In this document: positions 35,329 to 43,542 of the stretch, one piece after another
How positions within the stretch are numbered: the stretch's first letter is position 1
Layout of the letters: every line of letters starts with the position of its first letter
Assembly (NCBI RefSeq): GCF_013035315.1
Contig: NZ_WQHP01000001.1
Location: forward strand, 682,001-746,000
Source: Ruegeria arenilitoris
GTDB lineage: Bacteria; Pseudomonadota; Alphaproteobacteria; Rhodobacterales; Rhodobacteraceae
DNA length: 64,000 nucleotides
Direction of reading: 5' to 3'
Program-made: the position numbers and the translations under genes
Notes under the pieces: model-generated
What the model was told of the DNA's origin: nothing
What the model saw: the letters and a program-made list of their open reading frames with translations, nothing else
Databases searched by the model: none

Positions 35329-35478
35329 GGCCGCAGCCTGCGCGAGGCGCGGCCTTTCTGTCCAGTCCCTTTGACGTGATCTGACGCATCACCAATCTTG
35401 ATGCCAACTCCTCCCTTGCCCCCGGAACCAAACTTGCATAAGTACCACGCGATACACGTCACGCCGCACAGGAAGACC

Positions 35479-35844
35479 ATGGAAAACGTCGTTCTCATCA
35501 TCCACCTCCTCTTGGCCCTTGGCCTGATTGCCGTTGTTCTGATGCAGCGGTCCGAAGGCGGTGGCCTTGGCATGGGCGGCGGTGGCGGCGGTGCCATGAC
35601 CGGACGCGCTGCAGCGACCGCTTTGGGCAAGGTAACGTGGATTCTGGCCGCTTGTTTTATCGTGACCTCGATCACGCTGACCATTCTGGCCGCTCAGAAA
35701 TCTTCGGGCAGCTCCGTGATTGACCGTTTGGGCGTTCCGGCCCCGGCTCCGACCGAAGAAAGCACACCGGCGGTTCCGTCGGCTGATGATCTGTTGCCTC
35801 CGGCACAGGGCGACAACGCGCCGCTGATCCCGCAGGCCAACTGA
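35479..35844 (+). CDS. secG: Preprotein translocase subunit SecG
   Basis: SecG is the small accessory subunit of the SecYEG channel. The 121-aa protein has two membrane helices, ENVVLIIHLLLALGLIAVVL and TWILAACFIVTSITLTILAA, joined by the family loop MQRSEGGGLGMGGGGGGAM. A Pro/Ala/Glu-rich tail of about 45 residues follows. AGGAAGACC precedes the ATG at 35479. It lies 158 bases upstream of pyrG, the order common in alphaproteobacteria. Confidence 0.95.
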   Translation: MENVVLIIHLLLALGLIAVVLMQRSEGGGLGMGGGGGGAMTGRAAATALGKVTWILAACFIVTSITLTILAAQKSSGSSVIDRLGVPAPAPTEESTPAVPSADDLLPPAQGDNAPLIPQAN

Positions 35845-35897
35845 TCCACAAAACCTAGAAACCTGAAAGAGGACTGCAACAGCATCTTGCGGTTCTC

Positions 35898-35991
35898 TTG
35901 CGCTATTGGCGCGAATCCTTTATACGTGAAGTCCCGTGATGCAGCGGTTTTTCGGAACCGTCGGGCAGCTGATTTTGACGTCTCACGGGAG
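35898..35991 (+). promoter_or_regulatory. pyrG promoter and structured leader that can mask the ribosome binding site
   Basis: A promoter-like pair TTGCGC (35898-35903) and TATACG (35921-35926) is spaced by 17 bases, placing the RNA start near 35931. The leader then has CCCGTGA (35933-35939), a small hairpin CGGTT/AACCG (35945-35960), and TCACGGG (35983-35989), the exact complement of the first segment. TCACGGG overlaps the ribosome binding site GGGAG (35987-35991), 11 bases before the pyrG ATG. A translational control fold is therefore possible. Confidence 0.5.
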
Positions 35992-36002
35992 CAGCCGAAA
36001 AC

Positions 36003-37646
36003 ATGGCGCGTTTTATTTTCATCACTGGTGGTGTGGTTTCATCCTTGGGCAAAGGACTGGCTTCGGCGGCGTTGGGCGCGCTGTTGCAGGCTCGGGGATA
36101 TTCGGTGCGTCTGCGTAAGCTGGACCCCTATCTGAACGTCGATCCGGGTACGATGTCGCCGTTTGAACATGGCGAAGTGTTCGTGACCGATGACGGGGCT
36201 GAAACTGATCTGGACCTCGGCCATTATGAGCGCTTCACCGGAGTGGCTGCACGCAAGACCGACTCGGTCAGCTCGGGCCGGATTTATTCCAACGTGCTCG
36301 AGAAGGAACGCCGTGGGGATTACCTCGGCAAGACCATTCAGGTGATCCCGCACGTCACCAACGAAATTAAAGACTTCATCTCCATCGGCGAGGATGAGGT
36401 TGATTTCATGCTGTGTGAGATCGGCGGCACCGTAGGCGATATCGAAGGCCTGCCCTTCTTTGAGGCTATTCGCCAATTCAGCCAGGACAAGCCACGCGGT
36501 CAGTGTATTTTCATGCACCTGACGCTGCTGCCCTACATTAAGGCCTCGGGCGAACTGAAAACCAAGCCGACCCAGCACTCTGTGAAGGAACTTCGTTCGA
36601 TTGGTTTGGCCCCCGACATTCTGGTCTGTCGGTCCGAAGGTCCGATCCCGGCTAAAGAACGTGAAAAACTGGCACTATTCTGCAACGTGCGCCCCGACAG
36701 CGTGATCGCGGCTCAGGACCTGTCTACAATCTACGACGCCCCTCTGGCCTATCACCGCGAAGGTCTGGATCAGGCGGTTCTGGATGCGTTCCAGATCAGC
36801 CCTGCCCCCAAACCCGATCTGGCCAAGTGGGAAGATGTCAGCGACCGGATTCACAACGCCGAAGGCGAAGTCAAAGTCGCCATTGTCGGCAAATACACCC
36901 AGTTGGAAGACGCCTATAAGTCGATTGCCGAGGCCCTGACCCATGGCGGCATGGCCAACCGGGTCAAGGTCAAAGTCGAATGGGTTGATGCCGAAGTATT
37001 CGACACCGAAGACGCGGCCCCGCATCTGGAAGGGTTCCATGCGATCCTCGTTCCCGGCGGCTTTGGCGAACGTGGCACCGAAGGCAAGATCAAGGCCGCG
37101 CAATATGCGCGCGAGCATAAGGTGCCATATCTGGGTATTTGTCTCGGCATGCAGATGGCCGTGATCGAAGCGGCTCGAAATGCGGCTGGAATCAAAGAGG
37201 CCGGGTCTGAAGAATTCGATCACGAAGCCGGTAAAAAACGCTTCGAGCCCGTTGTTTATCACCTGAAGGAATGGGTACAGGGCAACCACAAGGTCGAACG
37301 TAAAGTCGGCGACGACAAAGGCGGCACCATGCGTTTGGGTGCCTATGATGCGGTGCTGGCCGAAGGGTCGAAAGTGGCCGAAGTCTATGGCGGCACCAAT
37401 ATCGAAGAACGTCACCGTCACCGCTATGAGGTGGATATCAAATACCGCGAGCAGCTTGAAAAAGCCGGTCTCAACTTCTCGGGCATGTCGCCCGATGGCC
37501 GCTTGCCGGAAATCGTTGAATGGTCGGATCATCCGTGGTTCATCGGCGTTCAGTATCACCCGGAACTGAAATCCAAACCGTTTGATCCGCACCCCCTGTT
37601 CCGCGACTTTGTGCGCGCGGCGAAAGACACCTCGCGCCTCGTCTGA
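36003..37646 (+). CDS. pyrG: CTP synthase
   Basis: PyrG aminates UTP to CTP with ATP and glutamine. The 547-aa protein has the synthetase domain ([20 protein letters not shown] at the start, then [20 protein letters not shown]) and a C-terminal glutamine amidotransferase domain with the nucleophile region [11 protein letters not shown] and the His/Glu pair in [11 protein letters not shown]. All parts are complete. The leader upstream has a structure that may control translation, and a strong hairpin terminator follows the stop. Confidence 0.98.
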   Translation: MARFIFITGGVVSSLGKGLASAALGALLQARGYSVRLRKLDPYLNVDPGTMSPFEHGEVFVTDDGAETDLDLGHYERFTGVAARKTDSVSSGRIYSNVLEKERRGDYLGKTIQVIPHVTNEIKDFISIGEDEVDFMLCEIGGTVGDIEGLPFFEAIRQFSQDKPRGQCIFMHLTLLPYIKASGELKTKPTQHSVKELRSIGLAPDILVCRSEGPIPAKEREKLALFCNVRPDSVIAAQDLSTIYDAPLAYHREGLDQAVLDAFQISPAPKPDLAKWEDVSDRIHNAEGEVKVAIVGKYTQLEDAYKSIAEALTHGGMANRVKVKVEWVDAEVFDTEDAAPHLEGFHAILVPGGFGERGTEGKIKAAQYAREHKVPYLGICLGMQMAVIEAARNAAGIKEAGSEEFDHEAGKKRFEPVVYHLKEWVQGNHKVERKVGDDKGGTMRLGAYDAVLAEGSKVAEVYGGTNIEERHRHRYEVDIKYREQLEKAGLNFSGMSPDGRLPEIVEWSDHPWFIGVQYHPELKSKPFDPHPLFRDFVRAAKDTSRLV

Positions 37647-37666
37647 GGTTGTCTGTGTCGGACTGT

Positions 37667-37690
37667 CACCCCGCATTGTGTTGCGGGGTG
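37667..37690 (+). terminator. Hairpin terminator after pyrG
   Basis: CACCCCGCA (37667-37675) pairs exactly with TGCGGGGTG (37682-37690) around a 6-base loop. It lies 20 bases after the pyrG stop. Only a short weak T tract (TAACCTCC) follows, so termination efficiency is uncertain. Confidence 0.65.
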
Positions 37691-37768
37691 TAACCTCCTA
37701 ACTATTTGAACAGGCAGGCCACCTGCCATGCAGATTGAATGCAGTTCAAAGATTCAGGAGTTTTTCCG

Positions 37769-38251
37769 ATGAGCAACGCGACAACGATCACGAACCTTCA
37801 ACAAGCGCTTCATATGGAAATGACTGCGGCGCATCAGTACCAGTTGCACGCGCATGTGCTGAACGACTGGGGTTTGGATATTCTGGCCGAAAAGATGCGC
37901 GGCGAGATGCAGGAAGAGCTGGGCCATTCGGATGCCTTTATCGAACGCATCCTGTTTCTCAGCGGCACGCCCGAGCTTGAGCTACAGAAAAGTCCCAAAG
38001 CTGCGGACAATCTGGAAGAGATGTTTTCCACCGACCTGAAAGACGAGATGGAAGCAATCGACTTCTATACCAAAGCTGCGGCACAAGCGGCCGAGGTCGG
38101 TGATGTTGGCTCCCGCACTCTTTTCGAGCGCATCTTGCTTGAGGAAGAAGGCCACAAGGCGTGGTTGGAGACCGAGCTGTCGCTGCTCAAGCGGTTGGGC
38201 GAGTCAGCATTCAGTGCCCGGTATGTTTCTGGCACGGCCAACGAGGGCTGA
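37769..38251 (+). CDS. Bacterioferritin-like protein without the heme methionine
   Basis: The 160-aa four-helix protein has all six ferroxidase ligands of bacterioferritin, each one position lower than in E. coli: Glu17, Glu50, His53, Glu93, Glu126 and His129. The heme ligand Met52 of Bfr is replaced by Leu51 (EELGHSDAFIERILFLSG). It should oxidise and store iron or act in oxidative stress, probably without heme. The ATG at 37769 follows CAGGAG; a start 30 bases upstream is possible. No bacterioferritin-associated ferredoxin gene is adjacent. Confidence 0.88.
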   Translation: MSNATTITNLQQALHMEMTAAHQYQLHAHVLNDWGLDILAEKMRGEMQEELGHSDAFIERILFLSGTPELELQKSPKAADNLEEMFSTDLKDEMEAIDFYTKAAAQAAEVGDVGSRTLFERILLEEEGHKAWLETELSLLKRLGESAFSARYVSGTANEG

Positions 38252-38283
38252 GTATTCAGCCAACATGGAAAAGTCGCTATAGC

Positions 38284-38309
38284 AGGGCCAGCAACCGCTG
38301 GCCCTTTTC
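38284..38309 (+). terminator. Intrinsic terminator after the bacterioferritin-like gene
   Basis: AGGGCCAGC (38284-38292) pairs with GCTGGCCCT (38297-38305) around AACC, followed by TTTTCC. It lies 32 bases after the stop codon. Confidence 0.85.
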
Positions 38310-38408
38310 CGTTCGTCACCTCAAAGTGACGTTGCTAGGTCAAAAAACGCTACGCGGGTTTGCCCCGTGGTGGTTAATGTTGGGCAGATCACGACAGGAG
38401 CCTCACAA

Positions 38409-39185
38409 ATGACCGATCAAATCCAGCGCGTGGAAACCTTTGCCAGCCTTCACAAGAAAGGCGATCCGGTCATCCTTTACAATATATGGGACGCAGGCAG
38501 CGCCGGGGCCGTGCGGGACGCAGGCGCCAAGGCCTTGGCAACCGGCAGTGCCCCTGTTGCAATGGCGCAGGGCTTTGCAGACGGTCAGAACATCCCGATG
38601 GAGGTCGCCCTGGACAATGCCGGCAGGATCGTTGGTGCCGTTGACCTGCCCGTTTCGCTGGATTTCGAAGGGGGCTATGCCGAAAGCCCCATGGGCATAA
38701 TCGCCAACGCCCAAGCCGCGCTGCAGACCGGCGTGGTCGGCTTTAACTTCGAAGATCAGATTGTTGGCAGCAAAGATTTGTATGACATCGAGACGCAGGC
38801 CGCTCGCGTTGCTGCCCTGCGCGAAGGGTGCGATGTGGCAGGCATCCCGGCGTTCATCAATGCGCGCACTGACATTTTCCTGAAGGCTGCTCCCGAAACG
38901 CATGATACGGCGATGCTGGATGATGCCATGGCCCGCGCCGAAGCCTACGCAGATGCAGGTGCCAGCGGGTTCTTTGCGCCGGGGCTAAAGGATGAAGGCA
39001 TGATCGCAAAGCTATGCGATTCGACCGATTTGCCCGTGAATATCATCGCCCTGCCCGGAACACCGGATACCGCAACCCTTGCGTCATTGGGCGTAGCCCG
39101 GATCAGCTACGGGCCTGTTCCCTATCGCCATATGCTGGCATGGCTGCAAGAACAGGCCAAACTGGCCCTGCAACAGGGCTCGTGA
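38409..39185 (+). CDS. Isocitrate lyase/PEP mutase superfamily protein
   Basis: The 258-aa TIM-barrel protein shows the superfamily features YNIWDAGSAGAVRDAGAKAL near the start, SLDFEGGYA at about 84-92 (metal-binding acid), GFNFEDQI and FINARTDIFL. The catalytic KKCGH loop of true isocitrate lyase is absent, so it belongs with PEP mutase, phosphonopyruvate hydrolase, 2-methylisocitrate lyase or oxaloacetate decarboxylase relatives. No phosphonate genes are nearby. AGGAGCCTCACAA precedes the ATG at 38409. Confidence 0.88.
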   Translation: MTDQIQRVETFASLHKKGDPVILYNIWDAGSAGAVRDAGAKALATGSAPVAMAQGFADGQNIPMEVALDNAGRIVGAVDLPVSLDFEGGYAESPMGIIANAQAALQTGVVGFNFEDQIVGSKDLYDIETQAARVAALREGCDVAGIPAFINARTDIFLKAAPETHDTAMLDDAMARAEAYADAGASGFFAPGLKDEGMIAKLCDSTDLPVNIIALPGTPDTATLASLGVARISYGPVPYRHMLAWLQEQAKLALQQGS

Positions 39186-39277
39186 TCTGCGCGGTTAACG
39201 GCAAGGAAGCGACCATTCAAGGCTATGACGGGTAGTCAGCGCTTGGCGGACTACAAAATATGGAATAACCTCGTGCC

Positions 39278-39727
39278 ATGTTAAAAAAATTTCTTCAGGC
39301 TTTCCGCCCGCCCCAACACAACCAATTGCCCGATCCGGATGCCGAATTGGCATTGGGTGCCCTGATGGTGCGCGTCGCGCAGGCAGATCGGGACTATAAG
39401 CTAGAGGAAATCAGCCTGATCGACCGCATTCTTGCGCGGCTTTATCAGCATAACGCGATCGAAGCCGCAAAGGTTCGCGCAACCTGCGAAAAACTGCATG
39501 CCGCCGCGCCCGAGACCGACACATTCGGCAAGCTGATCCGCGAGACCACCGACTTGCAAGAGCGTCTGGCCGCGCTGGATGCGCTGTGGGAGGTCGTCCT
39601 GGCGGATGGCAACTCGGACGAGGGTGAGATGAAGATCGTAGAGGAAGCCCGCATCGCGATGGGGCTGAGTTTTAACGACAGCCAGCAAGCGCGCGAGCGG
39701 GTGCAATCGCGCTTGGAACAGACCTAA
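39278..39727 (+). CDS. TerB-family tellurite resistance-like protein (first of two)
   Basis: The 149-aa helical protein has the TerB (COG4103-type) pattern: ALGALMVRVAQADRDYKLEE with the acidic metal-binding-like positions, then a second half ALWEVVLADGNSDEGEMKIV. Acidic residues in each half suggest Ca2+ or other metal binding. Such single-domain TerB proteins are common in Alphaproteobacteria and have no proven function despite the tellurite name. It is followed by a paralogue after 20 bases. Confidence 0.85.
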   Translation: MLKKFLQAFRPPQHNQLPDPDAELALGALMVRVAQADRDYKLEEISLIDRILARLYQHNAIEAAKVRATCEKLHAAAPETDTFGKLIRETTDLQERLAALDALWEVVLADGNSDEGEMKIVEEARIAMGLSFNDSQQARERVQSRLEQT

Positions 39728-39747
39728 TCCGCTTCTATATCTAGCTC

Positions 39748-40185
39748 ATGTTTAGCGATTTTCTGTCCCGGCTCACGCAGCCTCAGCCCGATCCACTTGC
39801 CGATGATGACGCTCGCTTGGCCCTGACGGCCCTTCTTGTGCGCATCGCCCGATCCGACAATGACTATGCCGACAGCGAGATGGCACGAATCGACCGGATT
39901 TCTGGCGAACGTTATGGTCTATCCCCTTTCGAAGCAGCAGGCCTGCGCGCCCGCGCCGAAGACCTTGAGGCCGAGGCCCCTGATACCGTTCGCTTTACCC
40001 GCGCGATCAAAGAGGCCGTCCCCTATGATGATCGCTTGGCGGTCGTTCAGGCGATGTGGTCGGTTGCCCTCGCCGATGGACACCGCACGGGCGAAGAAGA
40101 TTCGCTGCTGCGTCTGGTGGTTAGCCTTCTGGGGGTCAGCGACGTGGATTCGGCACTGGCACGCCAAAAGGCGGCCAAATCGTGA
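39748..40185 (+). CDS. TerB-family tellurite resistance-like protein (second of two)
   Basis: The 145-aa protein is a clear paralogue of its neighbour: ALTALLVRIARSDNDYADSE corresponds to ALGALMVRVAQADRDYKLEE, and MWSVALADGHRTGEEDSLLR to the second acidic half. The pair probably arose by tandem duplication and then diverged. Its stop overlaps the start of the next gene by four bases (GTGA), so translation of the PhnD-like protein depends on it. Confidence 0.85.
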   Translation: MFSDFLSRLTQPQPDPLADDDARLALTALLVRIARSDNDYADSEMARIDRISGERYGLSPFEAAGLRARAEDLEAEAPDTVRFTRAIKEAVPYDDRLAVVQAMWSVALADGHRTGEEDSLLRLVVSLLGVSDVDSALARQKAAKS

Positions 40186-40934
40186 TCGCAACGCTGGGCA
40201 TGTATGACATGCCCGCGCTGCAGCCCGCCAATGACCGATTTTGGTCATTGATTCGGGCTCATCTGGGCTTTGGCCCTTCGCACCTCACCCGAGGGGCGGA
40301 TGTCTGGGAAGTTTGGAACAGCCCCGATCTTGTCTTTTCGCAAACCTGCGGCATGCCCTATCGCACCTGTTTGCACGGCAAAGTTCATCTTGTGGGCACG
40401 CCGGATTACGGCTTGGCCGGGTGCCCGCCGGGCTTTTATCGATCCATATTCGTGGCCAGAAAAGATGATTCCCGCGACCTGAATCAGTTGGCCGAGGGCA
40501 CCTTTGCATACAATGAGCGCCTGTCTCAGTCCGGTTGGGCTGCTCCGATAGTTCATTTGTCACGCCACAGCCGCCTGCCAAAGGAAGTGCTGGAAACCGG
40601 CGGCCATGCGGCTTCGGCCGCCGCCGTCGCGGACGGACCGGCAGACTATGCAGCGCTGGATGCGCTGACCTGGGAACTTCTGAAAGACCATTCGAAGCTT
40701 GGCGAGACGCTGAGAGAGGTCGCAGCCACCGAACCGACCCCGACCCTGCCCTATATCACCGCCAAGGGCCAGGACGCAGCAGAAATCGCAAGGGCGGTTC
40801 GGGCCGCCATTCAAGATCTTTCCCCCGCAGATCAAGGCCTGCTGCGTGTGCGTGACCTGATCGAAATTCCAGCTGAACGCTACCTTGCGGTTCCCAATCC
40901 TGCACCCGACGCAGACAGATTGCTTGATCCCTAG
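40182..40934 (+). CDS. PhnD-like (phosphate/phosphonate-binding fold) protein without signal peptide
   Basis: The 250-aa protein resembles PhnD-type ABC substrate-binding proteins: SQTCGMPYRTCLHGKVHLVGTPDY, GCPPGFYRSIFVARKDDS and the later ADYAALDALTWELLKDHS block that corresponds to the ligand-binding hinge. It lacks a signal peptide, so it should stay in the cytoplasm and is unlikely to be a transporter subunit. The start is GTG, overlapping the TerB stop by four bases. No transporter subunits are alongside. A cytosolic ligand sensor or enzyme-like role is inference. Confidence 0.75.
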   Translation: MIATLGMYDMPALQPANDRFWSLIRAHLGFGPSHLTRGADVWEVWNSPDLVFSQTCGMPYRTCLHGKVHLVGTPDYGLAGCPPGFYRSIFVARKDDSRDLNQLAEGTFAYNERLSQSGWAAPIVHLSRHSRLPKEVLETGGHAASAAAVADGPADYAALDALTWELLKDHSKLGETLREVAATEPTPTLPYITAKGQDAAEIARAVRAAIQDLSPADQGLLRVRDLIEIPAERYLAVPNPAPDADRLLDP

Positions 40935-40939
40935 CCAAT

Positions 40940-40990
40940 TTGATCAGAACGTCTGGTCAATTTGACAGTTAATAGCCCGTTCTCTGTCAT
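40940..40990 (+). promoter_or_regulatory. Promoter with palindromic operator upstream of the amino acid ABC importer
   Basis: TTGATCAGA (40940-40948) and TCTGGTCAA (40952-40960) form an inverted repeat with a 3-base spacer and one mismatch. Directly after it lies a perfect -35 box TTGACA (40962-40967), 17 bases, and TGTCAT (40985-40990) as a fair -10. The importer operon starts at 41060. The arrangement suggests a dimeric regulator, perhaps an activator just upstream of the -35 box. The protein is unknown. Confidence 0.55.
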
Positions 40991-41059
40991 TTGCGCATTG
41001 CATTGCGCTGATTTTTAAGCCCTAGTACCGCACCAACACCAACAACAGCTGGACCACCC

Positions 41060-41836
41060 GTGACAGATTCCACTCCGGTCATCGAGATCAAGAACCTACA
41101 CAAGAGCTTTGGCAATCTTGAGGTGCTCAAAGGTGTGGATATCACCGCCAGACGCGGCGATGTCGTATCGTTGATCGGCTCGTCGGGGTCGGGTAAATCG
41201 ACGTTGCTGCGATGCTGCAACCTGCTGGAAGACAGCCAACAGGGCGAGATCCTGTTTAAGGGCGAACCGGTCCGCTGGACCGGAAACGCGCACAACCGTC
41301 GCCCAGCCGATCCGAAACAAGTTCTGCGCATCCGCACCAACCTGTCGATGGTGTTTCAGCAGTTCAACCTGTGGGCCCACATGACCATCCTTCAGAACGT
41401 GATGGAGGCCCCGGTGACCGTCATGGGCCGCGACAAGGCCGAGGTTGAGGACAGCGCGCGCAGGTATCTGGAAAAGGTCGGCATCGGTGACAAATGCGAC
41501 GTCTACCCGGCGCAACTTTCTGGCGGTCAGCAGCAGCGAGCCGCGATTGCGCGCGGCCTGTGCATGGAGCCTGAGGCGCTTTTGTTCGACGAACCGACCT
41601 CGGCGCTGGACCCTGAGCTGGAACAGGAAGTTATCAAGGTGATCAAGGATCTGGCTGCCGAAGGCCGCACCATGATCATCGTGACGCATGACATGAAAAT
41701 GGCCGCCGATATTTCAAGCCACGTGGTGTTCCTGCACCAGGGCCTGATCGAAGAGGAAGGCCTGCCGGAAGACATCTTCACGACCCCTGAATCTGCGCGA
41801 CTTCAGGGCTTCCTATCCGCCACCAAGGCGGCATAA
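41060..41836 (+). CDS. Polar amino acid ABC transporter, ATP-binding protein (HisP type)
   Basis: This is the ATPase subunit of the importer encoded with the next three genes. The 258-aa protein has Walker A GSSGSGKSTLL, the Q-loop region VFQQFNLWAHMT, the signature LSGGQQQRAAIARGL, Walker B LLFDEPTSALDPE and the switch His in VTHDM. The insert EPVRWTGNAHNRRPADPKQV is typical of the HisP/ArtP group. The start is GTG at 41060. Sequence type points to basic or polar amino acids. Confidence 0.94.
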   Translation: MTDSTPVIEIKNLHKSFGNLEVLKGVDITARRGDVVSLIGSSGSGKSTLLRCCNLLEDSQQGEILFKGEPVRWTGNAHNRRPADPKQVLRIRTNLSMVFQQFNLWAHMTILQNVMEAPVTVMGRDKAEVEDSARRYLEKVGIGDKCDVYPAQLSGGQQQRAAIARGLCMEPEALLFDEPTSALDPELEQEVIKVIKDLAAEGRTMIIVTHDMKMAADISSHVVFLHQGLIEEEGLPEDIFTTPESARLQGFLSATKAA

Positions 41837-41868
41837 AATCAGGACAGAATTAACTAGGGGAGTATCCA

Positions 41869-42582
41869 ATGAAAAAACTAGTTCTGACCACAGCTGCACT
41901 GGCGCTGAGCGCTGGTATGGCGATGGCCGATACCGTCCGCATGGGCACCGAGGGCGCCTACCCTCCGTGGAACTTCATCAATGACGCCGGCGAGATCGAC
42001 GGTTTCGAGCGTGAGCTGGGCGATGAGCTGTGCAAGCGCGCCAACCTGGAATGCGAATGGGTCAAGAATGACTGGGATTCGATCATTCCGAACCTGGTCT
42101 CGGGCAACTATGACGTCATCATCGCGGGCATGTCTATCACCGACGAGCGCGACGAGGTGATCGACTTCACCCAGAACTACACGCCGCCGGATCCGTCCGC
42201 TTACGTCGCCGTTTCGGACGATGTTGACGTCGCCAACGGCGTTGTCGCTGCGCAGACCGGCACCATTCAGGCCGCATACATCGCGGAATCGGGTGCAACT
42301 CTGGTCGAGTTCGCAAGCCCCGAGGAAACCATCGCGGCTGTTCGCAATGGCGAAGCCGACGCTGTACTGGCCGACAAGTCGTTCCTGGCTCCGATCGCCG
42401 ATGAAGACGCAGACCTGCGCTTTGTTGCCGAAGACGTTCCGCTGGGCGGTGGTGTCGGCATTGGTGTCCGCGAGTCGGATGGCGAGCTGAAAGAAAAGTT
42501 CAACACGGCTATCCAGTCCATGAAGGACGACGGCAGCCTGAACGAGCTGATCACCAAGTGGGAAGTGTCCTCGACCTTCTGA
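41869..42582 (+). CDS. Amino acid ABC transporter, periplasmic substrate-binding protein
   Basis: The 237-aa protein has a signal peptide (MKKLVLTTAALALSAGMAMA, cut before Asp21). The mature part begins DTVRMGTEGAYPPWNFINDA, the SBP_bac_3 pattern in which the aromatic and acidic residues contact an amino acid, later GIGVRESDGELKEKFNTAI. It is related to HisJ/ArgT-type binding proteins (lysine, arginine, ornithine, histidine), though the exact ligand is not proven. A GC-rich hairpin follows and probably raises its level over that of the permeases. Confidence 0.93.
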   Translation: MKKLVLTTAALALSAGMAMADTVRMGTEGAYPPWNFINDAGEIDGFERELGDELCKRANLECEWVKNDWDSIIPNLVSGNYDVIIAGMSITDERDEVIDFTQNYTPPDPSAYVAVSDDVDVANGVVAAQTGTIQAAYIAESGATLVEFASPEETIAAVRNGEADAVLADKSFLAPIADEDADLRFVAEDVPLGGGVGIGVRESDGELKEKFNTAIQSMKDDGSLNELITKWEVSSTF

Positions 42583-42595
42583 TTTGAACCAGGTT

Positions 42596-42620
42596 GCGCG
42601 CCCCCAATATCGGGGCGCGC
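42596..42620 (+). other. Stable hairpin between the binding-protein and permease genes
   Basis: GCGCGCCCC (42596-42604) pairs exactly with GGGGCGCGC (42612-42620) around a 7-base loop. No T-run follows. Similar hairpins after binding-protein genes of ABC operons protect the upstream message and reduce read-through, giving an excess of binding protein; that role here is inference. Confidence 0.6.
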
Positions 42621-42654
42621 CGCCCCTGAGCCTTAGCACCTCAAGAGGCCCGCC

Positions 42655-43542
42655 ATTTTCTCGTTCTGCACTGATCCCGATACGCTGGGAACGTTACGTT
42701 GGTTTTCCTGCTATCTGACCAACGGCGTCCACTGGTCGTTTTACCTTTCGTTCCTGAAGGTCTTGCTGTTGCTGGCCGTCACGGCGCCTGTTGCGCTGGG
42801 GTTCGGGTTCGTGGGTGCGATGGCCGCCCGATCACATATCCCGCCTGTCAGTTGGCTGGGTAAAGGTTACATCGCCATCGTGCGCGGCGTGCCAGACATC
42901 GCCTTCTTCATGTTCTTTGTGATCGCCCTGGATCAGGCCTTTGAATGGATGCGTCACAAGGTTCTTTGCCCCGACTGGACGGACCCGATCCGTCAGGGCA
43001 ATGACTTTATCGTCTGCCAATCGGCAAAACTGCCGCTGAGCACAGCACCGGAATGGGTGCATGAAACCTATGGGTTTTTCCTGGCGGTAATCACATTCTC
43101 GATCGTGTTCGGAGCCTTTGCGGCCAATGTGCTATTTGGCGGTATGCGGGCAGTACCGCATGCACAGTTGGAAACGGCCGCCGCCTATGGCTTGTCCCCG
43201 CGCCAGACTTTCTGGCGCATTCTTGTGCCGCAGATGTGGGTCTATGCCCTGCCCGGCCTGTCGAACCTGTGGATGGTGCTGATCAAAGCCACGCCCTTGT
43301 TGTTCCTACTGGGTATCGAAGACATCGTCTATTGGGCCCGGGAATTGGGCGGCACAAAGACCTCGAAATTCACGCAATACCCCCATGGCGACTGGCGCAT
43401 GTGGTACTTCCTGGCGCTGTTGATCTTCTATCTTGGTATGACCCGTGTCTCGGAAATCGGACTTGAAAAGCTGATGCGTCGCTTGTCTCACGGTCAGGCC
43501 ACATCGGGTGGAGAGCTTCTGCGTAAGGAGACAACCGCATGA
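42655..43542 (+). CDS. Amino acid ABC transporter permease (HisQ type), apparent ATT start
   Basis: The protein is 295 aa with five to six membrane helices and the permease EAA loop region AAAYGLSPRQTFWRILVPQMW. The reading frame is open from 42637. No ATG, GTG or TTG lies early enough to include the conserved N-terminus FSFCTDPDTLGTLRWFSCYL and the first helix. An ATT at 42655 is preceded by AAGAGG at a spacing of six bases and gives exactly this N-terminus. A TTG at 42763 would cut about 36 residues, including the start of the first helix. A sequencing error at the start codon is the alternative. The end overlaps the next gene by four bases. Confidence 0.85.
   Translation: MFSFCTDPDTLGTLRWFSCYLTNGVHWSFYLSFLKVLLLLAVTAPVALGFGFVGAMAARSHIPPVSWLGKGYIAIVRGVPDIAFFMFFVIALDQAFEWMRHKVLCPDWTDPIRQGNDFIVCQSAKLPLSTAPEWVHETYGFFLAVITFSIVFGAFAANVLFGGMRAVPHAQLETAAAYGLSPRQTFWRILVPQMWVYALPGLSNLWMVLIKATPLLFLLGIEDIVYWARELGGTKTSKFTQYPHGDWRMWYFLALLIFYLGMTRVSEIGLEKLMRRLSHGQATSGGELLRKETTA

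Noticed and set aside
38409-39185. Isocitrate lyase assignment
   Set aside because: The KKCGH catalytic loop and the normal length of isocitrate lyase are missing; only superfamily membership is supported.
40182-40934. ABC transporter substrate-binding subunit
   Set aside because: The fold fits but there is no signal peptide and no adjacent permease or ATPase in the same operon, so a transport role is not claimed.
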